This document shows, piece by piece, positions 18,850-26,754 of a stretch of 64,000 bases of DNA. The translations under genes were made by a program, and so were the position numbers. The notes beneath the pieces were generated by a model, which searched no databases, was not told the DNA's origin, and was given only the letters and a program-made list of their open reading frames with translations. This DNA is from Aequorivita sp. (GTDB taxonomy: Bacteria > Bacteroidota > Bacteroidia > Flavobacteriales > Flavobacteriaceae), in the NCBI GenBank assembly GCA_030690315.1, contig JAUYGY010000036.1, positions 124,001 to 188,000 of the forward strand, written 5' to 3'. Numbering within the stretch: the stretch's first letter is position 1; each line of letters starts with the position of its first letter.

Positions 18850-19284
18850 CTACTTCACATAGAAGCAATTTCTGCCATAATCAATTACCGCTCGTCTTTC
18901 CTTTAAAAAATCGGCGCCAATTATTCCGTGTATGGTATCTTCATTGGCTTGCAAGAGCGCTTCGTTTACATGTGAAAGGTCAAAAAGAACAAAGTCCATA
19001 TTTTTTAAGCTCCAGCCTTGTATGTTGAACTCATTTTTTCGGGAAAGCATGGTTTCCATATTTACGGCTCCAGCTCCGGCTGCTTTAATAATGCTTTCCT
19101 CGCTAATCAATAAAAAATGTGAACTCTCCGCAAACCCAACACAACTGGTAGATGCGCCTGTGTCCAGTATAAAATTGCCCGAAACACTGTTAATTTTTGC
19201 GGAAAAAAGATAGTGGCCCGTGGCCAGCCTTTTCAAGGGAATACGATAAAAGCCATGGCTTTCAAGAAATTTGCGTAATTGCAT
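18850..19284 (-). CDS. Retropepsin-like aspartic protease
   Basis: 144 aa from the ATG at 19282-19284 (MQLRKFLESHGFYRIPLKRL); an upstream in-frame start would overlap the divergent tatD gene. The catalytic loop FILDTGASTSCVG has the DTGAS signature at residues 41-45 of clan AA (retroviral-type) proteases. GIIGADFLKERRAVIDY resembles the hydrophobic-hydrophobic-Gly partner and the C-terminal strand. It has no signal peptide, so it is probably cytoplasmic and active as a dimer. Related short proteins occur in many bacteria with unknown substrates. Divergent from tatD with 48 bases between starts. Confidence 0.8.
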   Translation of the reverse strand: MQLRKFLESHGFYRIPLKRLATGHYLFSAKINSVSGNFILDTGASTSCVGFAESSHFLLISEESIIKAAGAGAVNMETMLSRKNEFNIQGWSLKNMDFVLFDLSHVNEALLQANEDTIHGIIGADFLKERRAVIDYGRNCFYVK

Positions 19285-19292
19285 CAACTTTT

Positions 19293-19327
19293 TTGCACAA
19301 AGATAGCAAACAAAATAAGTAGCTTTG
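19293..19327 (+). promoter_or_regulatory. Putative tatD promoter
   Basis: TTG at 19293-19295 and TAGCTTTG at 19320-19327 (24-base spacer), matching TAnnTTTG. The start point would be essentially at the ATG (19333), suggesting a leaderless or very short-leader transcript. Confidence 0.45.
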
Positions 19328-19330
19328 CAA
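19298..19330 (-). promoter_or_regulatory. Putative promoter of the retropepsin-like gene
   Basis: On the minus strand TTG (19330-19328), a 22-base spacer and TATCTTTG (19305-19298) lie upstream of the ATG at 19284. The promoter is interleaved with the divergent tatD promoter. Confidence 0.5.
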
Positions 19331-19332
19331 CG

Positions 19333-20097
19333 ATGCTCACAGACACACATACCCATTTATACAGTGATGCCTTTGCCGAGGATCGCAAAGAAATGATACA
19401 ACGCGCCATAAATCTTGGCATAAAACGGTTTTTTATTCCAGCCATAGATTCTGGTTATACCGAAGCTATGTATGCTTTGAAAAAGGAATATCCAGAAAAC
19501 GTTTTTTTGATGATGGGCCTTCATCCAACTTCCGTTAAAGAAAATTTTGAAAAGGAATTGAAGCACGTTGAGGAGCAATTCAAAAAAAGAAAATTTTACG
19601 CCGTTGGCGAAATTGGCATCGATCTGTATTGGGATAAATCTACCTTGGAAATTCAAAAGATTACTTTTAAAAGGCAAATACAACTGGCGAAAAAATACAA
19701 ACTGCCCATCGTTATACACTGCCGCGATGCTTTTGACGAAATTTTTGAAGTGCTTGAAACTGAAAAAAGGGAGGATTTATTTGGAATATTTCACTGCTTT
19801 ACTGGAACATTTGAGCAGGCGCAAAGAGCCATTTCTTTTAATATGAAGCTTGGCATTGGGGGAGTGGTTACATTTAAGAATGGAAAGATTGATACTTTTT
19901 TAGATCAAATTCCGCTGAAACACATCGTTTTGGAAACAGATTCGCCCTATCTTGCCCCGGTGCCCTTCCGCGGAAAACGCAATGAAAGTAGCTATTTGGC
20001 GTTGGTGAGCAAAAAGCTTTCGGAAATTTATAATGTTTCCGAAGAAGAAATAGCTAGAATAACTACTGAAAACTCGAAAGCGATTTTTGGGATATAA
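19333..20097 (+). CDS. tatD: TatD-family metal-dependent deoxyribonuclease
   Basis: 254 aa TIM-barrel metal hydrolase. I start at ATG 19333 (MLTDTHTHLYSDAFAEDR); the earlier in-frame ATG at 19279 lies in the divergent promoter region. Metal-binding residues appear in DTHTHL, in GEIGIDLYW (Glu), in IHCRDAFDE and FHCFTGT (His), and in ETDSPYLAPVP (Asp). Length matches the family (about 255-265). Followed 8 bases later by the asparaginase gene, probably in one operon. Confidence 0.93.
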   Translation: MLTDTHTHLYSDAFAEDRKEMIQRAINLGIKRFFIPAIDSGYTEAMYALKKEYPENVFLMMGLHPTSVKENFEKELKHVEEQFKKRKFYAVGEIGIDLYWDKSTLEIQKITFKRQIQLAKKYKLPIVIHCRDAFDEIFEVLETEKREDLFGIFHCFTGTFEQAQRAISFNMKLGIGGVVTFKNGKIDTFLDQIPLKHIVLETDSPYLAPVPFRGKRNESSYLALVSKKLSEIYNVSEEEIARITTENSKAIFGI

Positions 20098-20105
20098 AAT
20101 TCACT

Positions 20106-21131
20106 ATGAAAAAACCAAACATACTCCTTATATATACGGGCGGAACCATCGGGATGATCAAGGATTTTGAAACAGGCGCGCTGCGCAATTTCAATTTTGA
20201 TGAATTGCTGAACCACATTCCCGAGTTGAAATTGTTGGATTGTAATATTACAACAACTTCATTTCCCAAGCCAATTGATAGTTCCAATATGAATCCAGAA
20301 TATTGGGTGGACATTGCAAAAATTATTGAAGATAATTATGAAGAGCGGGATGGTTTTGTTGTGCTTCACGGCAGCGATACTATGAGTTATACTGCTTCAG
20401 CACTCAGTTTTATGCTGGAAAATTTAAGCAAACCTGTAATTTTTACGGGTTCCCAACTTCCCATTGGCGATTTACGAACGGATGCGAAGGAAAATTTGAT
20501 TACCTCCATTCAAATTGCTTCACTTCAAGAAAAAGGTGTTTCAAAAATTGCTGAGGTTTGCCTGTATTTTGAATACAAACTTTATCGCGCCAATAGAACT
20601 ACAAAAATCAATGCAGAACATTTTGAAGCTTTCGCCTCGCTCAATTATCCCGAATTGGTGCAAAGCGGTGTACATTTGGTTGTAAACAACGAAGCACTTT
20701 ACCGGCCAAACCGAAGAAAAAAGCTGAAAGTGCACACTGCACTTGAAAGAAATATCCTTTTGGTAAAAATGTTCCCTGGGATTGATGAGGCAACTGTAAA
20801 ATATCTTTTTGAATATCCCGAGATGAAAGGTTTGGTGCTTGAAACCTACGGAAGTGGTAACGTGATTAATGCCGATTGGTTCCTAAATTCCCTAAAAAAA
20901 GTGATTAAAAAAGGAATTCCGGTTATAAATGTAACGCAATGTTCGGGCGGAAGTGTGAATATGGGGCTCTATGAAACCAGTACTGAACTTAAAAAAATGG
21001 GTGTTATAAGTGGAAAAGATTGCACAACAGAAGCTGCTTTGGCAAAATTGATGTATTTGTTAGGGCAAAAAATTTCAGCTAACAGCTTCAAAACCATATT
21101 TGAAACCTCTTTACGCGGAGAAATGCAATAA
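20106..21131 (+). CDS. ansA: Type I L-asparaginase
   Basis: 341 aa cytoplasmic enzyme hydrolysing asparagine to aspartate and ammonia. The N-terminal active-site motif IYTGGTIGM holds the first catalytic Thr, and VLHGSDTMSYTASAL the second Thr-Asp pair. RTDAKENL provides the conserved Lys. There is no signal peptide, matching type I (AnsA) rather than periplasmic type II. It is structurally unrelated to the Ntn-type asparaginases at 53892 and 60097, so the window encodes three distinct amidohydrolases acting on Asn or Asp derivatives. Confidence 0.93.
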   Translation: MKKPNILLIYTGGTIGMIKDFETGALRNFNFDELLNHIPELKLLDCNITTTSFPKPIDSSNMNPEYWVDIAKIIEDNYEERDGFVVLHGSDTMSYTASALSFMLENLSKPVIFTGSQLPIGDLRTDAKENLITSIQIASLQEKGVSKIAEVCLYFEYKLYRANRTTKINAEHFEAFASLNYPELVQSGVHLVVNNEALYRPNRRKKLKVHTALERNILLVKMFPGIDEATVKYLFEYPEMKGLVLETYGSGNVINADWFLNSLKKVIKKGIPVINVTQCSGGSVNMGLYETSTELKKMGVISGKDCTTEAALAKLMYLLGQKISANSFKTIFETSLRGEMQ

Positions 21132-21209
21132 ATTAACCCGTTAATTTTTTTATGGCGTTATTTTTTTTGTGATATTTGGCATTCCATTTAAAAAATGGTG
21201 GATATTAAT

Positions 21210-21297
21210 AGAGAGGTGGCCGAGTGGTCGAAGGCGCACGCCTGGAAAGTGTGTATACGCCACAAGCGTATCGAGGGTTCGAATCCCTTCCTCTCTG
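21210..21297 (+). tRNA. tRNA-Ser (anticodon GGA)
   Basis: 88 nt. Acceptor stem AGAGAGG pairs with CCTCTCT, discriminator G73; no encoded CCA (CAA follows). D arm GCCGAGTGGTCGAAGGC. Anticodon arm CACGC-CTGGAAA-GTGTG places GGA in the loop. The long class II variable arm TACGC...GCGTA is typical of serine tRNAs. T arm contains GGTTCGAATCC. Confidence 0.97.
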
Positions 21298-21350
21298 CAA
21301 TATAACTTTAGATTATTAAAATGCTCGTTTAAGAGAGTCCGGTAATATTC

Positions 21351-21382
21351 TTGCAGATTAACTAAATTATTTTATATCTTTA
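21351..21382 (+). promoter_or_regulatory. Putative promoter of the exbB cluster
   Basis: TTG at 21351-21353, a 21-base spacer, and TATCTTTA at 21375-21382 (one mismatch to TAnnTTTG), 36 bases upstream of the exbB-like ATG. Confidence 0.5.
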
Positions 21383-21418
21383 AACCCTTAACTAAAAACA
21401 AACTTTAAGTCGATAGCA

Positions 21419-22231
21419 ATGAAAAAATTATTTTCTATTATGGCGCTTGCCGCAATGGTTTTTGTAGGCACGTTAAACGCAAACGCTGCAACAGCGCAAA
21501 GCATGCAAACTAGTTCACAGGCTCTGTTAACTGCAGCCACAGTTTCTATTATTCAAGATGAAGCGGCTCCTGCTGCTGCGGAACCTGAAAAAGGATTTCA
21601 CCAAGTACTTAAAGAACGCTTCGTGGAAGGTGGTCCTGCTTTTATGGGGATTGTACTACTGTGTTTAATTCTTGGATTGGCTATTGCTATTGAAAGAATT
21701 ATTTATCTAAATCTTTCTACCACAAACACACAAAAATTGGCTCAAGAAGTTGAAGATGCTTTAAACAGTGGTGGAATTGAAGCTGCTAAAGAAGTGTGCA
21801 GAAACACAAAAGGTCCTGTTGCTTCAATCTATTACCAAGGACTAGACCGCGCCCACGAAGGTATTGACATTGCTGAAAAAGCAGTTGTAGCTTATGGAGG
21901 TGTGCAAATGGGTCAGCTTGAAAAGAACGTTTCTTGGATATCCCTTTTCATCGCTGTGGCTCCGATGCTTGGTTTCATGGGTACAGTAATTGGGATGATT
22001 GATGCCTTTGATAAAATCCAGGCGGCGGGTGATATGAACCCTTCTCTTGTGGCTGGGGGTATTAAAGTAGCACTTTTAACAACAGTATTTGGTTTGATCG
22101 TGGCTATTATTCTTCAAGTTTTCTATAACTATATTATCGCTAAAATTGATAGTATCGTAAACAGTATGGAGGACGCTTCTATCACTTTGATTGATATGTT
22201 GTTCGACTACAAGACAAAAAACAAAATCTAA
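21419..22231 (+). CDS. exbB: MotA/TolQ/ExbB-type proton channel protein
   Basis: 270 aa inner-membrane component that couples proton flow to TonB-dependent or envelope work. The N terminus has a signal-like helix (MKKLFSIMALAAMVFVGTLN) and an Ala/Pro-rich linker. Transmembrane helices follow at about 77-99, 175-200 and 215-240. The conserved segment AVAPMLGFMGTVIGMIDAFD is diagnostic of ExbB/TolQ, and GGIKVALLTTVFGLIVAI of the third helix. First gene of an exbB-membrane protein-exbD-exbD-barrel series, 13 bases from the next. Confidence 0.92.
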   Translation: MKKLFSIMALAAMVFVGTLNANAATAQSMQTSSQALLTAATVSIIQDEAAPAAAEPEKGFHQVLKERFVEGGPAFMGIVLLCLILGLAIAIERIIYLNLSTTNTQKLAQEVEDALNSGGIEAAKEVCRNTKGPVASIYYQGLDRAHEGIDIAEKAVVAYGGVQMGQLEKNVSWISLFIAVAPMLGFMGTVIGMIDAFDKIQAAGDMNPSLVAGGIKVALLTTVFGLIVAIILQVFYNYIIAKIDSIVNSMEDASITLIDMLFDYKTKNKI

Positions 22232-22243
22232 ACAAACCACAAG

Positions 22244-22669
22244 ATGGCATTACATAAAATTTTAAAAATAGTAGCTGTGCTTCTAGGCATTGCAGGAGTA
22301 ATTTTTCTCGCAATGATCATCGCCAAGGGTGATACGGTCGTAACAGCAACTGGTGAAGGAGTTGATGGTTTCTTGTATATTGCTTATATTACATTTGCTA
22401 TTACAATTGTTTTTGTTCTCTTCTTTGTAATAAAAGGGATTTTTGCGGGAAACATTAAAAATACACTGATTTCAGTAGGGGCTTTTCTACTCGTTGTGAT
22501 AATTGCATACGTTTTGGCAGATGGAAACCCAATGACAATGCAAGAAGGCAATATGCTTTCGGCTAGCGCTTCAAAATGGGTGGGAACAGGATTGTATGCT
22601 TTTTATATATTAGCAATATTAGCTGTAGGCACAATGGTTTTTGGAGGAATTAAAAAAGTGACAAAATAA
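22244..22669 (+). CDS. Four-helix membrane protein of the exb cluster
   Basis: 141 aa with four predicted transmembrane segments (about 7-25, 44-66, 74-92, 111-134) and short loops; no catalytic motif visible. It sits between exbB and exbD and overlaps the exbD start by one base (TAATG), so it is part of the same transcript. Proteins of this type recur at this position in Flavobacteriaceae, but I know of no assigned function. Confidence 0.75.
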   Translation: MALHKILKIVAVLLGIAGVIFLAMIIAKGDTVVTATGEGVDGFLYIAYITFAITIVFVLFFVIKGIFAGNIKNTLISVGAFLLVVIIAYVLADGNPMTMQEGNMLSASASKWVGTGLYAFYILAILAVGTMVFGGIKKVTK

Positions 22670-23292
22670 TGGCAAGAAGAGCAACACCCGAAGTTAACGC
22701 AGGGTCTATGGCGGACATAGCATTCCTTCTGCTTATCTTTTTCTTGGTAACAACAACCATTGAAAAGGACAAGGGAATCGCGAGACAGTTGCCGCCTAAG
22801 GAACCACCCACTGATGAGCAGGTGAAAATTAAAGAAAAGAATCTTTTCATCGTAAATGTTAATAGAAGCGATCAATTGTTAGTGGAGGAAAAACTGATGG
22901 AGCTTAAAGATCTACGTGAGGCCGCTATAGCTTTTCTTGATAACGGTGGAGCAGCTTCTGGAACAGCTGAGTATTGTAATTATTGCAAGGGGAAACGAAA
23001 TCCAGAATCTTCCGATAATCCGGATAAAGCCGTAATTTCTGTACAGAATGACAGGCTTACATCATACAAGATGTATATTGCAGTACAGAATGAGCTGGTT
23101 GCTGCATATAACTTTTTAAGAGATAGAGAATCACAAAGACTCTATGGATGGAAATTTACGGAAATGACTAAAACCATGGACGAAGGCAGCTTTAAAGGAA
23201 ACGAGGAGGATATCACTTCAAAATTGGAAACCATTCAAAAAATGTTTCCCCAAAAACTTTCCGAAGCAGAACCTAAGAAATCTGGACAATAA
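22669..23292 (+). CDS. exbD: ExbD/TolR-family protein, first copy
   Basis: 207 aa single-pass inner-membrane partner of ExbB. A short basic cytoplasmic N terminus leads to the helix MADIAFLLLIFFLVTTTI with the proton-carrying Asp at residue 16. A periplasmic domain follows. The protein is longer than classical ExbD (about 140 aa) because of an insert around residues 85-145 that includes a CNYCKG dicysteine. It pairs with the second exbD immediately downstream. Confidence 0.9.
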   Translation: MARRATPEVNAGSMADIAFLLLIFFLVTTTIEKDKGIARQLPPKEPPTDEQVKIKEKNLFIVNVNRSDQLLVEEKLMELKDLREAAIAFLDNGGAASGTAEYCNYCKGKRNPESSDNPDKAVISVQNDRLTSYKMYIAVQNELVAAYNFLRDRESQRLYGWKFTEMTKTMDEGSFKGNEEDITSKLETIQKMFPQKLSEAEPKKSGQ

Positions 23293-23302
23293 TAATACAA
23301 CT

Positions 23303-23776
23303 ATGTCGAAGTTTAAAAAGAAAAAAAGTAACGAATTACCGCCAGTAAGTACAGCGTCTTTACCAGATATCGTCTTTATGTTATTATTCTTTTTTATGGT
23401 AGTAACTGTATTGCGTGATGACAATTTGCTTGTTCAGAACATACTGCCAAAAGCAGATCAGGTTGAAAAATTGAAAAAAGACCGTTCAGTATATATTTAT
23501 GCAGGAAAACCAAGTTCCAGGTTTGTGGAAAAATACGGCTCAGAACCCAAAATACAAATTGGTGATAATTACACAGATATTACCAATATAAAATTTGCTT
23601 TAACCGAAGCGCGCCAAAAGCTACGCCCTGAATTGCAGGATAAAGTAATGGTTGCCCTGAAAGTAGATGAAAAAACAAATACTGGAATGGTTACTGACAT
23701 TAAACAGGAATTACGTGATCTTAATATGTTGAAGATTATTTACATCACCACTCCTGGGAATGAAATAAACGAATAG
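23303..23776 (+). CDS. exbD: ExbD/TolR-family protein, second copy
   Basis: 157 aa. Basic N terminus MSKFKKKKSNELPPVSTASL, then helix PDIVFMLLFFFMVVTVL with the conserved Asp22. A periplasmic domain ends with IKQELRDLNMLKIIYIT, similar to ExbD C termini. Starts 10 bases after the first exbD. Two unequal ExbD subunits per ExbB is common in Bacteroidota and may give a heteromeric stator. Confidence 0.9.
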   Translation: MSKFKKKKSNELPPVSTASLPDIVFMLLFFFMVVTVLRDDNLLVQNILPKADQVEKLKKDRSVYIYAGKPSSRFVEKYGSEPKIQIGDNYTDITNIKFALTEARQKLRPELQDKVMVALKVDEKTNTGMVTDIKQELRDLNMLKIIYITTPGNEINE

Positions 23777-23794
23777 ATTAATAAATTTTATAGT

Positions 23795-23839
23795 AAAAAA
23801 TGCCTTGTTCCTAAGTTTCGGGATCGAGGCGTTTTTTTT
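23795..23839 (+). terminator. Hairpin terminator after the exbD genes
   Basis: AAAAAATGCCTTG (23795-23807) pairs with CGAGGCGTTTTTTTT (23825-23839) allowing G-U pairs; ends in eight Ts. It may attenuate rather than end transcription, since the barrel gene follows on the same strand. Confidence 0.6.
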
Positions 23840-23867
23840 CGCTTATTCTGAAAATACAATTATCTTT

Positions 23868-24575
23868 ATGGGTATGCAAAAGGTATTTAGATTCTCTGTT
23901 TTTTTATTTTTACTATTTGTTTCCTTTGGAAGCATAGCCCAGGATACCATTCAGCCCATTGCTGTGGATTCTTTATATAGAGAAGATCAGTTTTATGTGG
24001 GAATTACCTATAACATTCCTTTAAGCCTTCCTTCAGGAGCAACCACTCGTGGCCTTTCCGGAGGATTCCAACTTGGGTTTTTACGGGATATGCCCATCAA
24101 TAAACAACGAACTATTGCCATCGCTATTGGGGGTGGGATTTCTATAGATCAATTTGGGCAAAATTTATTCATAGGGGAAACTCCGAATGACGAAACAATT
24201 TTTAAAGTTTTAAATAACGTTGATTTCACTCAGAATCGTTTTAATATGGCCATAGTGGAAGCACCCATTGAATTTAGATGGCGAAGCTCTACTCCTTCCA
24301 GCTATAAGTTTTGGAGAGTCTATGCTGGATTTAGAGTTGGATATGCCTATTGGTATAAAGCCACCTTTAAACAGTCCGAAAACAACGTAAATCAAACAAA
24401 AATCCCTGAATTTGATCCACTTCGTATGTCGGCTACACTAAGTCTCGGATATAATACGTTTAACTTTTTTGCTTCCTATAGTATTAATCCTTTCTTCAAA
24501 GATGCCGTAACAACAGATGGCGAAAAGGTAGATTTCAGAACTCTTAAAGTGGGATTGATTTTTTATATTCTATAA
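23868..24575 (+). CDS. Outer-membrane beta-barrel protein (PorT-like)
   Basis: 235 aa from ATG 23868 (a second ATG two codons later is equally good). The signal peptide is FRFSVFLFLLFVSFGSIAQ. The mature part alternates hydrophobic and polar residues in short strands (YVGITYNIPLSLPSG, GFQLGFLRDMP, FRVGYAYWYKATF) and ends in LKVGLIFYIL, a barrel-terminal strand. It resembles the PorT/porin family often found next to exbD genes in Flavobacteriaceae. A direct role in T9SS is not shown. The 3' end overlaps the convergent gene by 6 bases. Confidence 0.75.
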   Translation: MGMQKVFRFSVFLFLLFVSFGSIAQDTIQPIAVDSLYREDQFYVGITYNIPLSLPSGATTRGLSGGFQLGFLRDMPINKQRTIAIAIGGGISIDQFGQNLFIGETPNDETIFKVLNNVDFTQNRFNMAIVEAPIEFRWRSSTPSSYKFWRVYAGFRVGYAYWYKATFKQSENNVNQTKIPEFDPLRMSATLSLGYNTFNFFASYSINPFFKDAVTTDGEKVDFRTLKVGLIFYIL

Positions 24576-25175
24576 CCAATTATTGAAAAGAATCAATTGC
24601 GGCAGGGCTCCCAATAGTAACCCAATGCCAAGTTCCGGATAGGTGTGCGAATCATTTTCCAATCTAGAAGAAGCTACCCAACCATTCACAAACAGAAAAA
24701 AGCTGATAGAGATAAGTAAGTTTATTTTAAAATGGGCGCTTAACCCTACAATAAACATTAAAATACCCGCAACGCCCATTTGGTGCAGACTCACTTTGAT
24801 CTTAAAAAAAACCATAACCAAGGCGCTGAAGGTTGAAAAAACAAGGCCGACAAAAAAATTGTACAGCTCAGGGTCGTCATAAGGATCGAAAACCATTTTA
24901 ATAATAAGCAGCAACAAAATGCACTGAATCATTAATGGAAACTTGCGTTCTTTCACTTCCCTTAAATAGATTGTTTCAACAACGCCTATGTTTTTTAGCA
25001 GAAAAAACATCACAAAAGGAATGAAAATGGTGATAATAGTAATGGCAAAAAGATTTACACGCACAATTTGCATGTCAAGATAACGCGGGGTAACCACAAA
25101 ATAAAGAATGGTCCCCAAAAGCGGGATAAACAACGGATGAAAAATATAGGAGGCAGCTTTAAGAAATAGTTTCAT
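24570..25175 (-). CDS. Polytopic inner-membrane protein, PAP2-like
   Basis: 201 aa with about six hydrophobic helices (roughly 10-28, 38-60, 80-96, 105-125, 132-165, 180-198). KVSLHQMGVAG and the following helices recall the tail of PAP2-type phosphatases, but the complete phosphatase signature (KxxxxxxRP ... PSGH ... SRxxxxxHxxxD) is not present, so enzymatic activity is doubtful. Its start codon overlaps the rpoN stop by one base, so it is probably translated from the rpoN transcript. Confidence 0.7.
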   Translation of the reverse strand: MKLFLKAASYIFHPLFIPLLGTILYFVVTPRYLDMQIVRVNLFAITIITIFIPFVMFFLLKNIGVVETIYLREVKERKFPLMIQCILLLLIIKMVFDPYDDPELYNFFVGLVFSTFSALVMVFFKIKVSLHQMGVAGILMFIVGLSAHFKINLLISISFFLFVNGWVASSRLENDSHTYPELGIGLLLGALPQLILFNNWL

Positions 25176-26638
25176 TAAATTTCCTTTCTAAGACGCGCTA
25201 CTGGCAAGTCCAATTGTTCCCGGTATTTGGCAATGGTGCGGCGGGCAATAGGGTATCCCTTTTCCAATAATATTTTTGCCAATTTATCATCAGTCATCGG
25301 CTTGCGTTTGTTTTCTTCGGAAATGGTAATTTCAAGAATTTTCTTTATTTCTTTTGTGGAAACATCCTCGCCTTGATCATTCTTCATTGATTCGCTAAAA
25401 AAAGTCTTTATCAATTTTGTACCGTAGGGTGTATCAACATATTTGCTGTTCGCTACCCGCGAAACCGTGGAAACATCCATATTTATTTTGTCTGCAATAT
25501 CTTTCAAGATCATTGGCTTCAGTTTTCGTTCGTCGCCAGTTAAAAAGAATTCTTCCTGATAGTGCATAATTGCATTCATAGTGATGAAAAGCGTTTGCTG
25601 CCGTTGCTTTATGGCATCTATAAACCATTTTGCGGCATCCAGCTTCTGTTTAATAAACATAACCGCATCTTTCTGCGCTTTTGATTTGTCTTTGGCCTCT
25701 TTGTAGCCTTTTAGCATATTTGTGTAATCGTGGCTCACGTGAAGCTCGGGGGCATTTCGCCCGTTTAAGGTTAAATCCAGTTCGCCATCAACAATCTTTA
25801 TTGCGAAATCTGGGACTACGTGCTCTACAATTCTATTATTCCCGGAATATGTGCCGCCCGGTTTGGGGTTCAAACCTTCAATTTCGTGAATGGCATCTCG
25901 AAGCTGATCTTCGGTTATATCATACTTTTGAATGAGTTTTTTGTAATGCTTTTTGCTGAAATGATCAAAAGAGTCCTCCATAATTTGAATGGCCAAAGCA
26001 ACAGAAGGCGTTTGTTCCTTCCTTTCCAATTGAATCAACAAGCACTCCTGTAGATCCCGTGCCGCAACACCGGCAGGATCTAATTCCTGAACCACTTTTA
26101 ATATTTTTTCAACCTTATCTTCAGTGGTATAAACATTTTGGGTGAAGGCCAAATCATCAACAATTTCTTGGATTTCTCTTCTTATATAACCGCTTTCATC
26201 TACGCTACCAACTAAAAACTCGGCAATTTCTTTTTCCTCTTCGTCCAGTCTATAGGTACTTAGTTGTTGCATTAAATGTTGTGTAAAAGAAGTTCCGGCG
26301 GCATAGGGCATTTGCCGCTCCTCGTCATCTGCGCTATAATTGTTTGCGGAAAGTTTATAGCTGGGCACTTCGTCATCGCTTAAGTAATCATCTACGTTTA
26401 TGTCGGTTTCAATTACCTCATTGCCTTCGTCATAATTATCATCAAATTCATCGTTGTTAAATTCATCATCAAAGTCTTCGCTTTCTTCCTTTCCACCTTC
26501 AAGCGCAGGGTTTTCTTCCAATTCCTGCGAAATGCGTTGCTCAAAAGCTTGCGTTGGCAATTGGATCATCTTCATCAACTGTATTTGCTGAGGCGATAAT
26601 TTCTGGGAAAGTTTAAAGCTTAATTGTTGTTTTAGCAT
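25175..26638 (-). CDS. rpoN: RNA polymerase sigma-54 factor
   Basis: 487 aa. The glutamine/leucine-rich activator-interacting region is at the N terminus (LSFKLSQKLSPQQIQLMKMI). An acidic linker follows (about 50-95, rich in Asp/Glu/Asn), then the core-binding domain. The C-terminal DNA-binding part has a helix-turn-helix (MDVSTVSRVANSKYVDTPYG) and the RpoN box ARRTIAKYREQL at 465-476. Sigma-54 needs AAA+ enhancer-binding activators; none is encoded in this window. Overlaps the downstream membrane-protein gene by one base. Confidence 0.96.
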   Translation of the reverse strand: MLKQQLSFKLSQKLSPQQIQLMKMIQLPTQAFEQRISQELEENPALEGGKEESEDFDDEFNNDEFDDNYDEGNEVIETDINVDDYLSDDEVPSYKLSANNYSADDEERQMPYAAGTSFTQHLMQQLSTYRLDEEEKEIAEFLVGSVDESGYIRREIQEIVDDLAFTQNVYTTEDKVEKILKVVQELDPAGVAARDLQECLLIQLERKEQTPSVALAIQIMEDSFDHFSKKHYKKLIQKYDITEDQLRDAIHEIEGLNPKPGGTYSGNNRIVEHVVPDFAIKIVDGELDLTLNGRNAPELHVSHDYTNMLKGYKEAKDKSKAQKDAVMFIKQKLDAAKWFIDAIKQRQQTLFITMNAIMHYQEEFFLTGDERKLKPMILKDIADKINMDVSTVSRVANSKYVDTPYGTKLIKTFFSESMKNDQGEDVSTKEIKKILEITISEENKRKPMTDDKLAKILLEKGYPIARRTIAKYREQLDLPVARLRKEI

Positions 26639-26663
26639 GATGTGTTTTACTACCTCATAAAGT

Positions 26664-26704
26664 TAAAAAAAACCAGCTACTAAAATGATTAAGTGGCTAG
26701 TTTT
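26664..26704 (-). terminator. Terminator of the sigma/FecR/TonB-receptor operon
   Basis: Minus strand stem AAAACTAGCCAC (26704-26693) with GTAGCTGGTTTT (26680-26669), two mismatches, followed by a run of Ts, 50 bases beyond the receptor stop codon. Confidence 0.7.
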
Positions 26705-26754
26705 AATTAAAAATTAAGGTTTCTGATAGGATTCTATAAATAAAGAATGAAAAA

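Noticed and set aside
21132..21209. Short dyad CCATTT...AATGG before the serine tRNA as a terminator of ansA
   Set aside because: Stem of only 5-6 AT-rich bases; not convincing on its own.
24570..25175. PAP2 phosphatase assignment as a firm call
   Set aside because: Membrane topology is similar but the phosphatase signature motifs are not visible; kept as an uncharacterised membrane protein.
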